Positions 11,070 to 21,600 of a stretch of 64,000 nt of DNA are shown here, piece after piece (position 1 is the stretch's first letter; each line of letters opens with the position of its first letter). The position numbers and the translations under genes were made by a program. Source of the DNA: Calamus simplicifolius. Lineage: Eukaryota > Streptophyta > Magnoliopsida > Arecales > Arecaceae. The notes beneath the pieces were generated by a model. It was not told the DNA's origin. It ran no database searches and saw nothing but the letters and a program-made list of their open reading frames with translations. The stretch covers positions 431,749 to 495,748 of the forward strand of contig UESW01004571.1 in NCBI GenBank assembly GCA_900491605.1, in the 5' to 3' direction.

Positions 11070-11460
11070 CTCCAACCTTGGCAGGGCCAAGTAAAAATCT
11101 CCGAACCTCGGCAGGGCCGAGTCTCCGAACCTCGGCAGGGCCGAGCAACAAATCTCCGAACCTTGGCAGGGCCAAGTAAAAATCTCCGAACCTCGGCAGG
11201 GCCGAGCAACAAATCTCCGAACCTCGGCAGGGCCGAGCAACAAATCTCCGAACCTCGGCAGGGCCGAGCAACAAATCTCCGAACCTTTGGGCCAAGCAAA
11301 ATTCTCCGAACCTCGGCTGGGCCGAGCAAATCTCCGAACCTCGGCAGGGCCGAGCAACAAATCTCCGAACCTTGGCAGGGCCAAGGCTGGGCCGAGCAAC
11401 AATCTCCGAACCTCGGCAGCCGGTCCGAATCTCGGCTGGGCCGAGCAACGTCTCCAAAGC
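11070..11460 (+). repeat. Tandem repeat, ~30-33 bp, after Tat pol
   Basis: About 12 units of the form ATCTCCGAACCTCGGCAGG plus GCCGAGCAACAA. Each unit carries a short dyad CTCGGC...GCCGAG. A shorter block of the same unit recurs at 12716-12830. Open frames in all three minus frames are products of the repeat. Confidence 0.9.
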
Positions 11461-11941
11461 TAGACCTAGCACGAATTCTAGAAGCCCGGCTAAAGCCGGA
11501 GTGCATAAACCCGGTAAAAAAAGCACGCAAACCCCGATTAAAGCCGAAGGACTTCCGAATAGTCCCACTTTGGCCGTTTGAAAAAATGCACACTGTGCAA
11601 AACCATCAAGACACAAAGTATGCGCCTTAGGCCTTTCCAGGCCCTACACGACCGCCGCGAACCCCAGAAAAAAGTCGGGAATTCCCCCTACTGCTAAAAT
11701 CCCTGGGAATCTTACCAACCAAACGCCTGTCTCGCTCCAAACGAGATCATGACTCAGCGCGTAAACCAATGGGACCCAGGCCCCCCGGTTCAAACAGAAA
11801 CGAGTGGTTTTTCTTTTCTATGACTAAACGACGATCTCGGAGAACAAGAAGTTGTCAAAAAAGGCCTTTTTCATTGATTGAAAAAGTAAATACAAAAAGA
11901 AAAGGAAAAAAAAAAAGAAAGAAAGTGGCCCTCGCAGGGGC

Positions 11942-12222
11942 CTAACTCTCCCCAGGAGCTGCCGAGTCTTCCAAACGCCGGGACAGCTCGGCGACTTGTT
12001 GGTGGAGGGATGCTATCTCCTCCTCCTGCCGGTCCACGACCCGGCGAAGGGCCTCGGCCTCCCTCACAGAAACGGCAAGATACTCCTCAACTGCCTTCTC
12101 GAGCTGCTCATGGCTTGCGAAGGCTGATGCCAAGGCCTGGCCATCAACCAGCACGGCGGTGCGGCCCCCTAAGAGCCCCTATGACCGCCGTTGGACGATT
12201 TCCCCCCACCTTGAGAGGCCAT
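11942..12222 (-). pseudogene. Small antisense coiled-coil ORF in the Tat 3' region
   Basis: Reading minus from ATG 12222 (MASQGGGKSSNGG), a stop and a frameshift near 12165 interrupt the frame. It then continues VLVDGQALASAFAS and a heptad-rich helix (EEEIASLHQQVAELSRRLE) to the stop at 11942. A TATA-like GTATAAATAC lies on the minus strand at 12281-12290, about 60 bases upstream of the ATG. I cannot name the protein. The coiled coil and promoter-like motif suggest a real but decayed antisense gene of the element. Confidence 0.5.
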
Positions 12223-12280
12223 ATCGGAAGTTGTTTAAGGCTAACCGAAAGGATGGTAAACACCAGCATCCCACTCGTCC

Positions 12281-12290
12281 GTATTTATAC
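12281..12290 (-). promoter_or_regulatory. TATA-like box of the small antisense ORF
   Basis: GTATAAATAC on the minus strand, about 60 bases before the antisense ATG at 12222. Inferred from sequence and position only. Confidence 0.45.
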
Positions 12291-12715
12291 TCCTCAGGCG
12301 GGTATCTCGATCAGTCGGGTCATAAATACCGACCCATGAGGAATTCGCCACGTGTCGCCGCTTGACGGGAGCCCACAGGACGCGAAGGGGTCGTGCCCCT
12401 TCCCGAGGAAGATCGGTAAATGTCGACGAACTGTTCGGGAACCCCCTCCTTCTCTAGAACAGGGTTCCTCCCGATCTGCCGGGCCCTCCGCAGTAAATGC
12501 CCTCAATGCTCCCCAAGCTCCTTAAATCGGCCGCCCTTTGGAAAATGTGAAAAAGAAGAGCGCCGGCACCTGACGATGATTCACTCCCTCGGGAGTGGCC
12601 AAATCATAAATGATGGGCGTACCCATGCGCCGCCCGTTCCGCCTTGACACTCCTCACCGAGTCTCACAGGAACCAGGTATCATGACTCACGGTGGTAAGT
12701 CATCTCTCCAAGCTC

Positions 12716-12830
12716 TAAATCTCCGAACCTCGGCTGGGCCGAGTAACAATCTCCGAACCTCGGCAGGGCCGAGCCATAAATCTCCGAACCCTCAGCAAGG
12801 TCGAGTAATAAATCTCTGAGCTTCGGCCAA
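12716..12830 (+). repeat. Second block of the CTCGGC...GCCGAG repeat
   Basis: Four degenerate units of the same ATCTCCGAACCTCGGC repeat seen at 11070-11460, separated from it by about 1.2 kb of unrelated sequence. Confidence 0.8.
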
Positions 12831-13312
12831 AGTCAAGGAATATGTTCCACCGCCGGACAATCTCCAAATTTCCGTCTGAATTGGGCAGCTTACGAGCCCC
12901 GACTAGGTCGGATAGCGCGGGATCCTCGTCCAAGAACGAACGAGATATCCTTACGCCTCATTGCCAACAACAACAACTCTTGGCGCAAAAGAAACAGAAA
13001 TTAAGAGAAAGAACAAAACTTTCTTTATTTCATTGCCATCAAAACCGATTACAACCGCCTGAGAGGCATTACAAGTGCATTGAAATGCATAAAATAAAGA
13101 CGAGTACAAAACTCGGGCAAACTGCTCCAAAGCAGCTCTGGGCGACTGTGATGCTCGGCGTCCGGTCCAACAAATCAGACAAACCACGAACCAGTCAGCT
13201 CGAGCCGATAATGGGCGACGACATGGCCCAACCGTTGCGACCAGCTTCGGTAAATAATGATATCTCGGCATCCCAACCGAGATATCAGAGAAATGGAAAG
13301 GTGGACGGGATA

Positions 13313-13804
13313 TTACCCCAAACCACCCAACCAGGGGCCCTCCGACGAGTAGGAAGGAAGCTGCAGACCCTGGCACCAGAGCGCTCCCCCAAATCTGTGT
13401 ACCGCTCCTTGCCCAAACTCAAAGGCAAGTACCCGCGGGCGACACACCATCACCCCCTCCCCGTGGCAAAGATTCCCCGGGCGACAAGCCCAGGAATCCA
13501 GACCAGGGGAGGAGGAGAAATTCACGTGCAACCCATGGGGAGCCCGCGTACACTTCCTTCCTGCGCCCCCCAAGGGGGAACCACAAAGGTCACACGGGAA
13601 GCGTATATGTGCGCTCTCCATGCGATCTCTGCAGACCTCCTGTGCGCTCTCCATACGATCTCTGGAGCTTCTTTCTTGAGGGAGCCACCCCCCGGCTCCT
13701 TCGTCACCCCAACTGTCCGGAGGACGACGACGGCTCACAGGAGAAAAGCTCGGTCCTCCCGCTCTAAGCCCAAAGAGACAGGCATTGTGTGCACCTCCAC
13801 ACAA
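13313..13804 (-). CDS. Unidentified antisense open frame, 163 codons
   Basis: An ATG-to-stop frame on the minus strand, rich in G, R, S and P, with no domain I recognise. Upstream on the same strand is CGCCTATAAAAAGG (about 13847-13860), a TATA-like box about 45 bases before the ATG. An AATAAA occurs downstream on that strand near 13025. GC-rich DNA produces long open frames by chance, so this is only a possible accessory gene of the Tat element. Confidence 0.25.
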   Translation of the reverse strand: MCGGAHNACLFGLRAGGPSFSPVSRRRPPDSWGDEGAGGWLPQERSSRDRMESAQEVCRDRMESAHIRFPCDLCGSPLGGAGRKCTRAPHGLHVNFSSSPGLDSWACRPGNLCHGEGVMVCRPRVLAFEFGQGAVHRFGGALWCQGLQLPSYSSEGPWLGGLG

Positions 13805-14395
13805 TAAAGAAAAACTTTGGGATGGCCCAACACAGCCCTCTTTTCCCCTTTTTATAGGCGAAGACGGACCGGGAACAACTATCAGAGCAGAAAACCCCGG
13901 GATTCAAAACGCCAAGCCGCGCCACGACGTGACCTCCTGAAATAAAAAATAGCGTCCCGCGATGCGCGAGCGCGTCGCCCCAGCCATGACGCACCAAAAG
14001 ATTACCTCTGACCCCCGATCACAAGCTTTAAATGCAGAAGATCGTCCGCCGATCTTACGGGCGGACCTCGGGATTGTCCTACGAAAACGACATCCTCCAA
14101 TGGCGAATAAGCACTTACGCCGCACGCCAAAGCAGCCCACATCGGGAAAGATCAACACAGCACTGGTTCGTCGAAAGTCTTGAGCGACCTTTTGCTGGCC
14201 GCAGAGCCGTACCACCCACTTTGGTGAAAAAATCGGCCCGCCTTGGAAAAGACAAAACGCTGATAGGGTAATAAATGGATGCAAAGGCCAAACCCACTCT
14301 CTGCCAGGAAGAATAAAGGGGCGACGAAGGTTCAACAAACCCCCCTCTCTCTTCGTCGAAGGCACGACCACAGTCTGGCTATCGGCAATGAAAGC

Positions 14396-14720
14396 CCTCG
14401 GCCCTAGCCGAGCCATTTTGCCCTAGCCGAGCCATTTTTGCCCCTCGGCCCTCGCCGAACCATTTTTTCCCTCGGCCCTAGCCGAGCCATTTTGCTCATC
14501 GGCCCTGCCGAGCCATTTTTTCCCCTCGGCCCTCCGAGCCTTTTTGCCCCTCGGCCCTCGCCGAGCCATTTTGCCCTCGGCCCTAGCCGAGCTACTTCGT
14601 TTCTCGGCCCTAGCCGAGCTACCTTTTCCCTCGGCCCTAGCTAGCTACTCCGTCCCTCGACCCTAGCCAGGCTATTTCATTCTTCGGACCTAGTCGAACC
14701 ACTGTGTCACTCGGCCTAAT
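14396..14720 (+). repeat. Tandem repeat, ~27 bp, CTCGGCCCTAGCCGAGCCA
   Basis: About 11 units of CTCGGCCCTAGCCGAGCCATTTTGCC, decaying toward the right end. Each unit is a near-perfect dyad. It lies between the two antisense gene regions of the Tat element. Confidence 0.9.
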
Positions 14721-14995
14721 CCAATTAAATCGTCTCTCAACCTCCCTCAAACCAAGCCATGTGACGTTCGATTCTGTAGTCGGGGCTATCCCTATGCCTT
14801 GGCCTCGACCAGGATATTCCTTCAAAATTCGAGCCCGGGAATCAACCAAATGACACTCGTAGTTAGGACTAAAATTAAAGGCAAGAAAACTACGGCCAAG
14901 AAGGACAAATGAATGACAAGCAGCTGATCCATTTATCAGTCTTCAGTCAAACTACAAAATAAGAGAAAGAAAAAGCACATACGGACCCCAAGGAG

Positions 14996-17900
14996 TCACG
15001 ACTTGGGGTCAGACCCAGCACTTCCTGCGGCAGCATCAGCAGGGGCATCGCTTGGCCCCCTTCTCGAAGGTGTCACGACGGGATACCTCGGTAGCCGCAT
15101 CGGCTCCCAGAATAGCTTCAAGGTCGACATCAGATATTTCTTTGTACTCGTCCTCCTCGACCCCCGGGGTGTACGCTTCATAATGCTCGGCTTCCAGGCA
15201 AGACAGGTCCAGGTCTGGATAAGCCTGGGCAACCTTAGCCCGCGCCTCATCTTCGCCAGCTGAAATGCATCAGCACAAGCCGCCCTGCGTTCGTCGGCAA
15301 ATTCGGTGGATTTCTTGTACTCCTCCACCACCGAAGAGGCCCGCGCGTTGGCCTCGGCTAATTGCTTCTCCAATTCGGAGATCCTTCGGTGCCTCGAGGC
15401 CGCATCCTCTCCGAACGCCGCCAACCGCCCCTGAATTGGCTCGCCCTGTTTAACTGCAGCAAAAAGCCAATAAAGCGGAAGCCGAAAGACCAAGATGGGT
15501 AAAACAAATGGTGCCCTACCTGCTCCCGCCGAGCTAGCTCGCCCTCCAGCGTGTGGACCCTATTGAGAGCCCTAGACTTGGCCGATTGGGTTTGACGAAG
15601 GCTCTCTTCTAGCTCGTCCACCCGGGACTGAGCGTCCCCGGTCTCTTGATGAGCAAAGTCGAGCTCGTCAGAAAGTCGAGCAGCTCGCTCATCCGACCAC
15701 TTTAGCCGATCCTTTGTATCGGCGAGCTCTTGTTTAGGCGGGTGAGGTGGTCCTGCTGCCGCCGGCATTTATGCTCTTCCTCCTCGAGCCTTTTGCTCCA
15801 GCTGACTCTATCTTCGGCATGGCTGGCTTTCAGCTGGTCCCACCTCTTATCAAAGAACAGTTGCATGGATTTGACCTTGCTCTCGTGCTCCACCCTGGCC
15901 TGAGCAAGCTCCAGACTAGCCTTCTCGGATTGCTCGGGCTTTGGAGCTCACCAATTGTATGGCGAGTTGAGAGGCTCTTTCCCTCTCAACTGCAAGAATC
16001 CTGTGAGCCTCCCCGAAGCTCCCTCTGGAGTTCACCAACCTACGGTGAGCGAGGGGCTCTTTCCCTCTCAACTGCAAGAATCCTGCGAGCCTCCCCGAGC
16101 TCCCTCTGGAGGACCACCAGGCTCGAGAGAGTTTATCAGCGAATCTGCCCTCTCCTTGAGGTGATCGGCCTCGTAGCGGGCCCGAGCCCAAGCTCCAACA
16201 GCCAGATGCAAGCCATTTTAGTGCCCTCATGATCAGAGCATTCTGCAAAAAAGGATTACACGCATAAAAGGCATAGTCGAACTAACTGACTAAAGGCCCA
16301 ACTTCGGTGCGACAATCTACCCGAGACGCGTAGTCTGTGGCGATCCTCGTGAGAGCAAGATCGTCAATCTCGAGGAGAAGAAAAGCCTCACTCGGCGCCC
16401 GGTGCGATGGAAGGCTATCTCAACAAGGTCCTCCGAATGACCCCCTCCTGTCGAGGAACTCTCCTCCCCTTGGAACACGGACCGCATCAGAGCGGAGAAC
16501 CTGGCGCTCACTTCCGGGTCGCGTGAGTGGAAGTCTGCGCTCAGGGAGCCAGCCTGGGCACCCGCGACCATGAGCTCCTCGGTAGGCCAGCTTCCACCAC
16601 TAGGGCCCTCGCTTGAGAAGCTTCGGGCGTTTCGACTCCAGCGAGGAGAGCCCCAACCGGAGCATCCCCTTCGCTCGCCGGCTCCCCTCCTTCTCCTTCT
16701 TCCTCTTCTTCTGCTTCTAACTCCTCAGAAATTCCCCTGCCCACAACAGACTCTTCAAGAACTTTGGCTCCCCCGGAGCCTCCTGTGCCTCGGCGGAAGG
16801 CCCTCACCAGAAACCCCCCCGCGAATTTCGATCGTTGGTTCGGTAGGTTCGGCCATCTCCTCGTCGCCTGCTGGCTCTCCTACCAGCGACCCAGGCCGAA
16901 CCTCAGCAGCCGCAACCTCTTCCCCTGCCTCGATGGAAGCGGAGGTCGCTCCCACCTCCGCCTGTAACCCCTCCGAGCCACTGGCCTCCAATGAGGAGGG
17001 CCGAGCCACCCGCCTGCGGGGGCCCCCAAGCCAACCGGCGTTTCTCCCTCGCCATCGTCGGACAAAACAACAACGGGGGGGAGGAAATCTCAGCAGCCTC
17101 CTCCGAAACCCCGCAACATCCCGGTCTTTCCCCCGGACAGACCCTCCTCCAGCGCCGAAAGATCGTGCGCCACCGAAACTTCGGTACTTACGGCCCGCGG
17201 CGACGAGGAGCGCCGATCATCACCATCTCCCCCGACCCCCTAGAGCGGGAGCCGGAAGGCGAGACCTCTTCTCGGACCGATGCTTGCTGCTGGAGCCAGA
17301 TCTCCTGCGGCGCTTTCCCAGCTCCTCCCTCATCTGGTCTGCGAGCGCCGATCTTTCGGCTGTAGGGGCAGTATGATTCGCCCGTTAGTTCGCACAGAAA
17401 TCAAAGACGGAGCCAGCTAAACTATTGACCATAGAGTGACTCACCGCGAGGATCGACGGGGCTCAATCCGACTGCGAAGAGAGCGTCCTCCGATAGGAGA
17501 ATGCTGGCTGGAAGCGCCCGACTGCCACGTAGCACGATCAGATCCCTTTTCTCCGACTCGGTTAACTCCGGGTGCGCTTCTGGATCCTTCACGTACTGCC
17601 CCCATACCCAAGGGAAATCCGAACCAATGTTCCCCTCGACTATGAAGAATCGCGACTTCCACTCCTTTATCGATGACGGGTTATCCGATATCATCTTGAA
17701 GGATCTCGGGGGCCGATGTAAGGCCATTCTGAGGCCCTCCCGGAAACCAGATTGAAACACACCCTGAATATCGAAAGGGTCGCGGTCACCCCGAGGCGCT
17801 TGCACAACGAGATGAACCCGATGAGGTTGCGCCAACTGTTGGGAGCCACCATGGTGAAGCATATGTTGTAGAACTTCATCACCTCCCGCACCAACGGATG

Positions 17901-18130
17901 AAGAGGGAACCGGAGACCTGCCCTCAAACTTTCCTCATAGCAGAACGCCCCATCCCCTAATCCGGATGTCACCCTGTCTTCAGCCATCGGAAGCAACAAG
18001 ACAACATCCTGGGGGATCTTGTACAGGCGGCGTATCCGTTCAAATCCGCCAAGGTCACCTCCGAAGCCTGATCACTTGGGCTCACCATATCTTCAATCGC
18101 AGGAGATGCTGAGCAAGATCTCAGTAAAAA
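14996..18130 (-). pseudogene. Tat antisense spliced gene (gypsy-type transposon domain plus coiled coil)
   Basis: Exon 1 (about 18130-17445) encodes RFPLHPLVREVMKFYNI, VAPNSWRNLIGFISLC and SSIKEWKSRFF, matching the plant 'putative gypsy type transposon' domain (Transposase_28 type). Candidate introns are 17360-17444, 16243-16320 and 15454-15519, each with GT...AG ends. Exon 2 is acidic and proline-rich and ends SALMRSVF...DYASR. Exons 3 and 4 are largely coiled coil (RRISELEKQLAEANARASSVVEEY). Frameshifts are present in exon 2 and exon 3. Equivalent introns occur in the second Tat copy at 61752-64000. The function is unknown; such antisense genes are a known Tat feature. Confidence 0.75.
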
Positions 18131-18480
18131 TGGAAAGACGAACTTCTCTAAGGGTAACCGAAAAGGGCACTATGAATAGAGATAGCGCTGCCACGGCTCT
18201 GTTTTTCCAAGTGAAACCGCCTTAGGGTGAGGGAGAAGCGTCTCAACCTAGGCATCCGGAACCGCCACTACGGGTGCCATGAAAATCGAGATTTCCCACG
18301 CAGCGCTTCCCCAGCCGTTACCTTCGCCCCTAAGGAATGATGGATCCACCTCGAAAAAGCAAAGCGGTCCCACCGCATTAATTAGGGCATCATTGCGTGG
18401 GCTGTCAATTAGATGTCCCCTCGTTCGCAGCGCACCACCCAAGTCTATACTCCCTACGCCTGAACCTACGCTTCGAACTA

Positions 18481-18495
18481 GGGAGTGGGGGGCAT
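18481..18495 (+). other. Polypurine tract of the Tat element
   Basis: GGGAGTGGGGGGCAT lies immediately before the 3' LTR start, the place of the plus-strand primer. The second Tat copy has the counterpart GTGGGAGGCATG on the minus strand beside its LTR at 61531-61545. Confidence 0.8.
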
Positions 18496-18639
18496 GTGTT
18501 GAGGGGTAAAATCGTTATTGCATTGATAACCGTGCGAAGGGGCTAAGATCAGCCCCATCCCCCGCCCGCTATGCTATGCCTATGAAGAACGAGCCAACCG
18601 ATGAGGTCCGACGGGCCGGGCAACTTATGGTTCGGTTCT

Positions 18640-19050
18640 ACCGAGCCATCCATAGCCCGGCTCTCCCCGAGCTTCCATAGCTCGGCTTTCCCGAGCTTTC
18701 CATAGCTCGGCCTCCCCGAGCTTCCATAGCCCGGCTTTCCCGAGCTTCCCATAGCTCGGCCTCCCCCGAGCTTCCCATAGCTCGGCTTCCCCTGAGCTTC
18801 CCATAGCTCGGCTTTCCCAGGCTTCCATAGCTCGGCTTCCCCCGAGCTTCCCATAGCTCGGCTTCTCTGGGCTTCCATAGCTCGGCTTCCCACAAGCTTC
18901 CCATAGCTCGGCTTCCCCGAGCTTCCATAGCTCGGCTTCCCCCAAGCTTCCCATAGCTTGGCCTCCCCAAGTTCCTATAGCTCGGCTTCCCCCGAGCTTC
19001 CATAGCTCGGCCTCTCCTGAGCTTCCCACAGCTCGGCTTTCCTGAGCGAT
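18640..19050 (+). repeat. ~25-bp AGCTCGGCTTCCCCGAGCTT minisatellite in Tat LTR U3
   Basis: About 16 units of CATAGCTCGGCTTCCCCGAGCTTCC. As in the other Tat repeats, each unit is a short dyad (CTCGG...CCGAG). The homologous LTR at 60498-61530 has a different repeat built on the same AGCTCGG core. Confidence 0.9.
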
Positions 19051-19328
19051 CCATGACTCGATACTCACCTCCGTGGAACCCGACGCGGGAGAGCCTAGGC
19101 CTATAGTAACAGAATCTCAAACAAAGAATCATATTGAGTAGTGGTCTAGGATCTAGAATAACGGTCTAGGACCTACGCACTCATCAGATCTCAGGCCATC
19201 AGGGGGCCCTCCTAGCCATCGATCTTTTAACAGACAAGATATGGATCCTACCGGCTTCATAACAGCTTGATTCGAATCCCAACAACATTCGAACCTTCTA
19301 GAAGGCGCTCAAGATCCAGGTGATTGCC

Positions 19329-19336
19329 TATAAATA
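19329..19336 (+). promoter_or_regulatory. TATA box of Tat LTR
   Basis: TATAAATA in the LTR, about 340 bases before its end, placed as expected for the retrotransposon promoter. Confidence 0.6.
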
Positions 19337-19667
19337 CAACATTTCCAAATTCTCTCAGGTATGCACGGACAGCCCCCGGCTCACTCTCACTCTCACTCTC
19401 TCGCTCACTCTCTCTCTATCCTTCACTGCTCGTCGGTGCTCCCCTGGAGCTCCCGATTGGCCACCCCTGGAAGGACTCCCTAGAGAGATCCTTCTCCCAT
19501 TTTCTGTTGATCGCTGATCACCGCTGACTTGAGCATCGGAGGGTCTTCCGCGGAGGGCCACCCCCAACGCCTCTCGCGTGAGGACTGCTGTGCAGGTCCG
19601 CTCAGAAGGAAGCCCTGATCAGGAGACCGGCCGCGCCCGAGTCCGAGGACAGATCCCGGCGGTAACA

Positions 19668-20876
19668 CTGTAAATAAAATAAATACATTTAACTTTGTTT
19701 AAGCATGTGTGTGTGGAGTGCATCATAAAGAACCATGCATAAAAGAAATTTTTGTTATTAATCAAGCCATTCTTACTGCCAAGTGCTTTCAATTCTGGTT
19801 GTAATCATCTCGATCCTGAGAGGAGAAGCAGGTATAGGATGGAAATGAGAGGGTTAACGCCTCATATAGTCAATAAAAAATAAAATAATGAAGAATGATC
19901 TTGTAGAATTTTCATTTCACACCTAGTTGTTGACCATTAATTAATTGCTAGTTTGAGGCAACTTAGGCTAAGTTAACTCGGATCAAACCTGACCTATTTT
20001 ATAACTTGGGGCTGGTTGAACCAATTTTTGTGCAACCATGCATCGATTTAGGTTGAAAAACATCAACTCTTTTTCAAACTAGTCCAAGTTGGGTGCAAAC
20101 CCACTTTATATGATACAGCGAGAATCGAACCCAAATGAACTCGAGCCTAATCCATACTCTTAATTTGTAGTATTCTGAACCCTGCCAAATTAATCTATAG
20201 TAAACCCATATCATTCCAAGTCCCCGAAACTACTGTAGCTTAAATCTTGCTAGAACCAGCCCAGCTCAGCCGTGGCATAATCTGGCCTAATATTTAATTC
20301 CAACTTAACTCTCCTCAAGTTGGAAATCTGGAAGTTGGATGGGATTGGATTTGGACGAGACTTTCTGGTGAGTTGCACTTATTAATTGCATGGCTTAGCA
20401 ATCAACCGATATCCACTGGCCAAGCTGTACCCATGCGCTGAATTCAAACTGGGGCTGTGGCGGTGGAAGGGACGGTAGAATTGCTGTGAAAGTGGAGGAC
20501 AATATTGCCGAGAGATGACGCTCTCGACCATCGCTTGCTTCCTCGAAGCTAAGCAGTGGACTTAGGAACTGAGCCTAATTAAAGTTCGGTAGACCCCAAG
20601 TCTGGAACCCCCCGACGTAAAGGCCTTATTATTCGTGAGTGTGATATCTGTGCGCCATATAATTAATTTTCTCGTGCTGCTTCCAAGAGAGACACTCAAG
20701 CCCCCCTAGCTTCTAGATATCTTTTTCCAAGTTCTCTTCCCTTCATGTTGCCAACTTTCATGGTAAGTGCATGTTTACCTGATAGCTAGCTATGACTTTC
20801 AAAGATTTTTTTCCAAGGAGCTGAGCTATTATTTTACGTAAGAGGCATTATATGAAGGACTTCAAAAATACTTTTC
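19668..20876. other. Non-coding stretch, nothing recognised
   Basis: A/T-rich sequence with no long frame and no recognised repeat. A region near 20520-20620 loosely recalls a structured RNA gene, but no match holds. Confidence 0.5.
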
Positions 20877-21257
20877 TTAAGCTAAAATCTCGTCCTCAAA
20901 AATCTCGCACCACTCACCAACATTATGGATGACAAATATCAGACTTAGTAGTGATGGTGCCCAATTACTTTGAGCTGACGTCCTTGAATATTGACTGGTA
21001 CTCCGAAGAAGTTTCAGGATCCTTTCTTCGTCTTCAATGTCTGCAAGAAGTTCCAAGGCTGGGTATTCTGGAAGGGACCCTTCAATGCTCAAGTTAGTGA
21101 TCAGGACCACAGTAGTAGTTTGAGAAAGGTGGATTGTTAGAACTAAATGAGTCCTTGAGTTCTCCTTACCCTTACCTGTTTTTATTAATCTCTTCAGTTT
21201 GTCTGGCTTGCTCGCTGAGATCGGGATCTCATGATGTATTAGTACCTTTACAGACAT
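20877..21257 (-). CDS. Unidentified ORF, possibly in an LTR remnant
   Basis: A 126-codon frame starting MSVKVLIHHEIPISAS and ending GEWCEIFEDEILA, with no recognised domain. Just beyond its start on the + strand is ATATCAGAGC (21259-21268), which resembles the end of a TGGTATCAGAGC primer-binding site. The frame may therefore lie in a retrotransposon LTR read backwards rather than in a gene. Confidence 0.2.
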   Translation of the reverse strand: MSVKVLIHHEIPISASKPDKLKRLIKTGKGKENSRTHLVLTIHLSQTTTVVLITNLSIEGSLPEYPALELLADIEDEERILKLLRSTSQYSRTSAQSNWAPSLLSLIFVIHNVGEWCEIFEDEILA

Positions 21258-21284
21258 AATATCAGAGCTGGTCGGATTAGATCC

Positions 21285-21600
21285 GCATCTTTTGATTCTG
21301 AATGATTGGCGCTTTACAGCAGATAATTACCTTTTGAGGCTTATTTAATCATGGTCATTAAATTCTACAATTGACTTTTTGGGCCTTAGTGGCTTTTCTG
21401 ACCCAAGGTGATTGACACTCTATAGTAGATAATCACTTTTGAGGCTTATTTAGTCAGGGTTATTAAATTCTGCTAATGATTTTTTGGGCCTTAATGGCTT
21501 TTCTGACTCGAGGTGATTGACACTTTACAGCAGATAATCACCTTTTAATGCTTATTTAGCCAGGGTCATTAAATTCTGCTAATGATTTTTTGGGCCTTAG
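21285..21600 (+). repeat. ~112-bp tandem repeat
   Basis: Three degenerate units containing GATTGACACTTTACAGCAG, TTATTTAGCCAGGGT and TTTTTTGGGCCTTA. The last unit contains the uninterrupted site (GCCTTAGTAGC) matching the CACTA insertion site at 156. Confidence 0.8.

Larger units (their letters stand above)
5987..19667 (+). mobile_element. Ty3/gypsy Tat-lineage retrotransposon, 5'-truncated
   Basis: Order is gag, CCHC-like box, protease, RT, RNase H, a second archaeal-type RNase H, integrase, then a ~7.5 kb 3' region with minisatellites and antisense genes, a polypurine tract and a 3' LTR. Dual RNase H plus a long 3' region with an antisense gene is characteristic of the Tat lineage. There is no 5' LTR or PBS: gag abuts copia RT at 5987. 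Many frameshifts make the polyprotein non-functional. The five bases after the LTR are CTGTA, with no matching copy because the left end is lost. Confidence 0.85.
18497..19667 (+). mobile_element. Tat 3' LTR
   Basis: Begins TGTTGAGGGGTAAAATCG and ends GGCGGTAACA. The same start and end occur in reverse at 60498-61530, which fixes both boundaries, although a start at TGTGTTG (18495) cannot be excluded. U3 carries the AGCTCGG minisatellite, and a TATA box (TATAAATA, 19329-19336) precedes the transcribed part. CT-rich sequence near 19380-19430 follows. Confidence 0.85.

Noticed and set aside
18549..19132. Glycine- and serine-rich proteins (SYGKLGGSRAMEAW) on the minus strand
   Set aside because: Produced by the AGCTCGG minisatellite of the Tat LTR, open in three frames.
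20520..20620. A 5S rRNA-like or tRNA-like structured gene
   Set aside because: A few short motifs resemble 5S internal promoter parts, but order and length do not match and no terminator follows.
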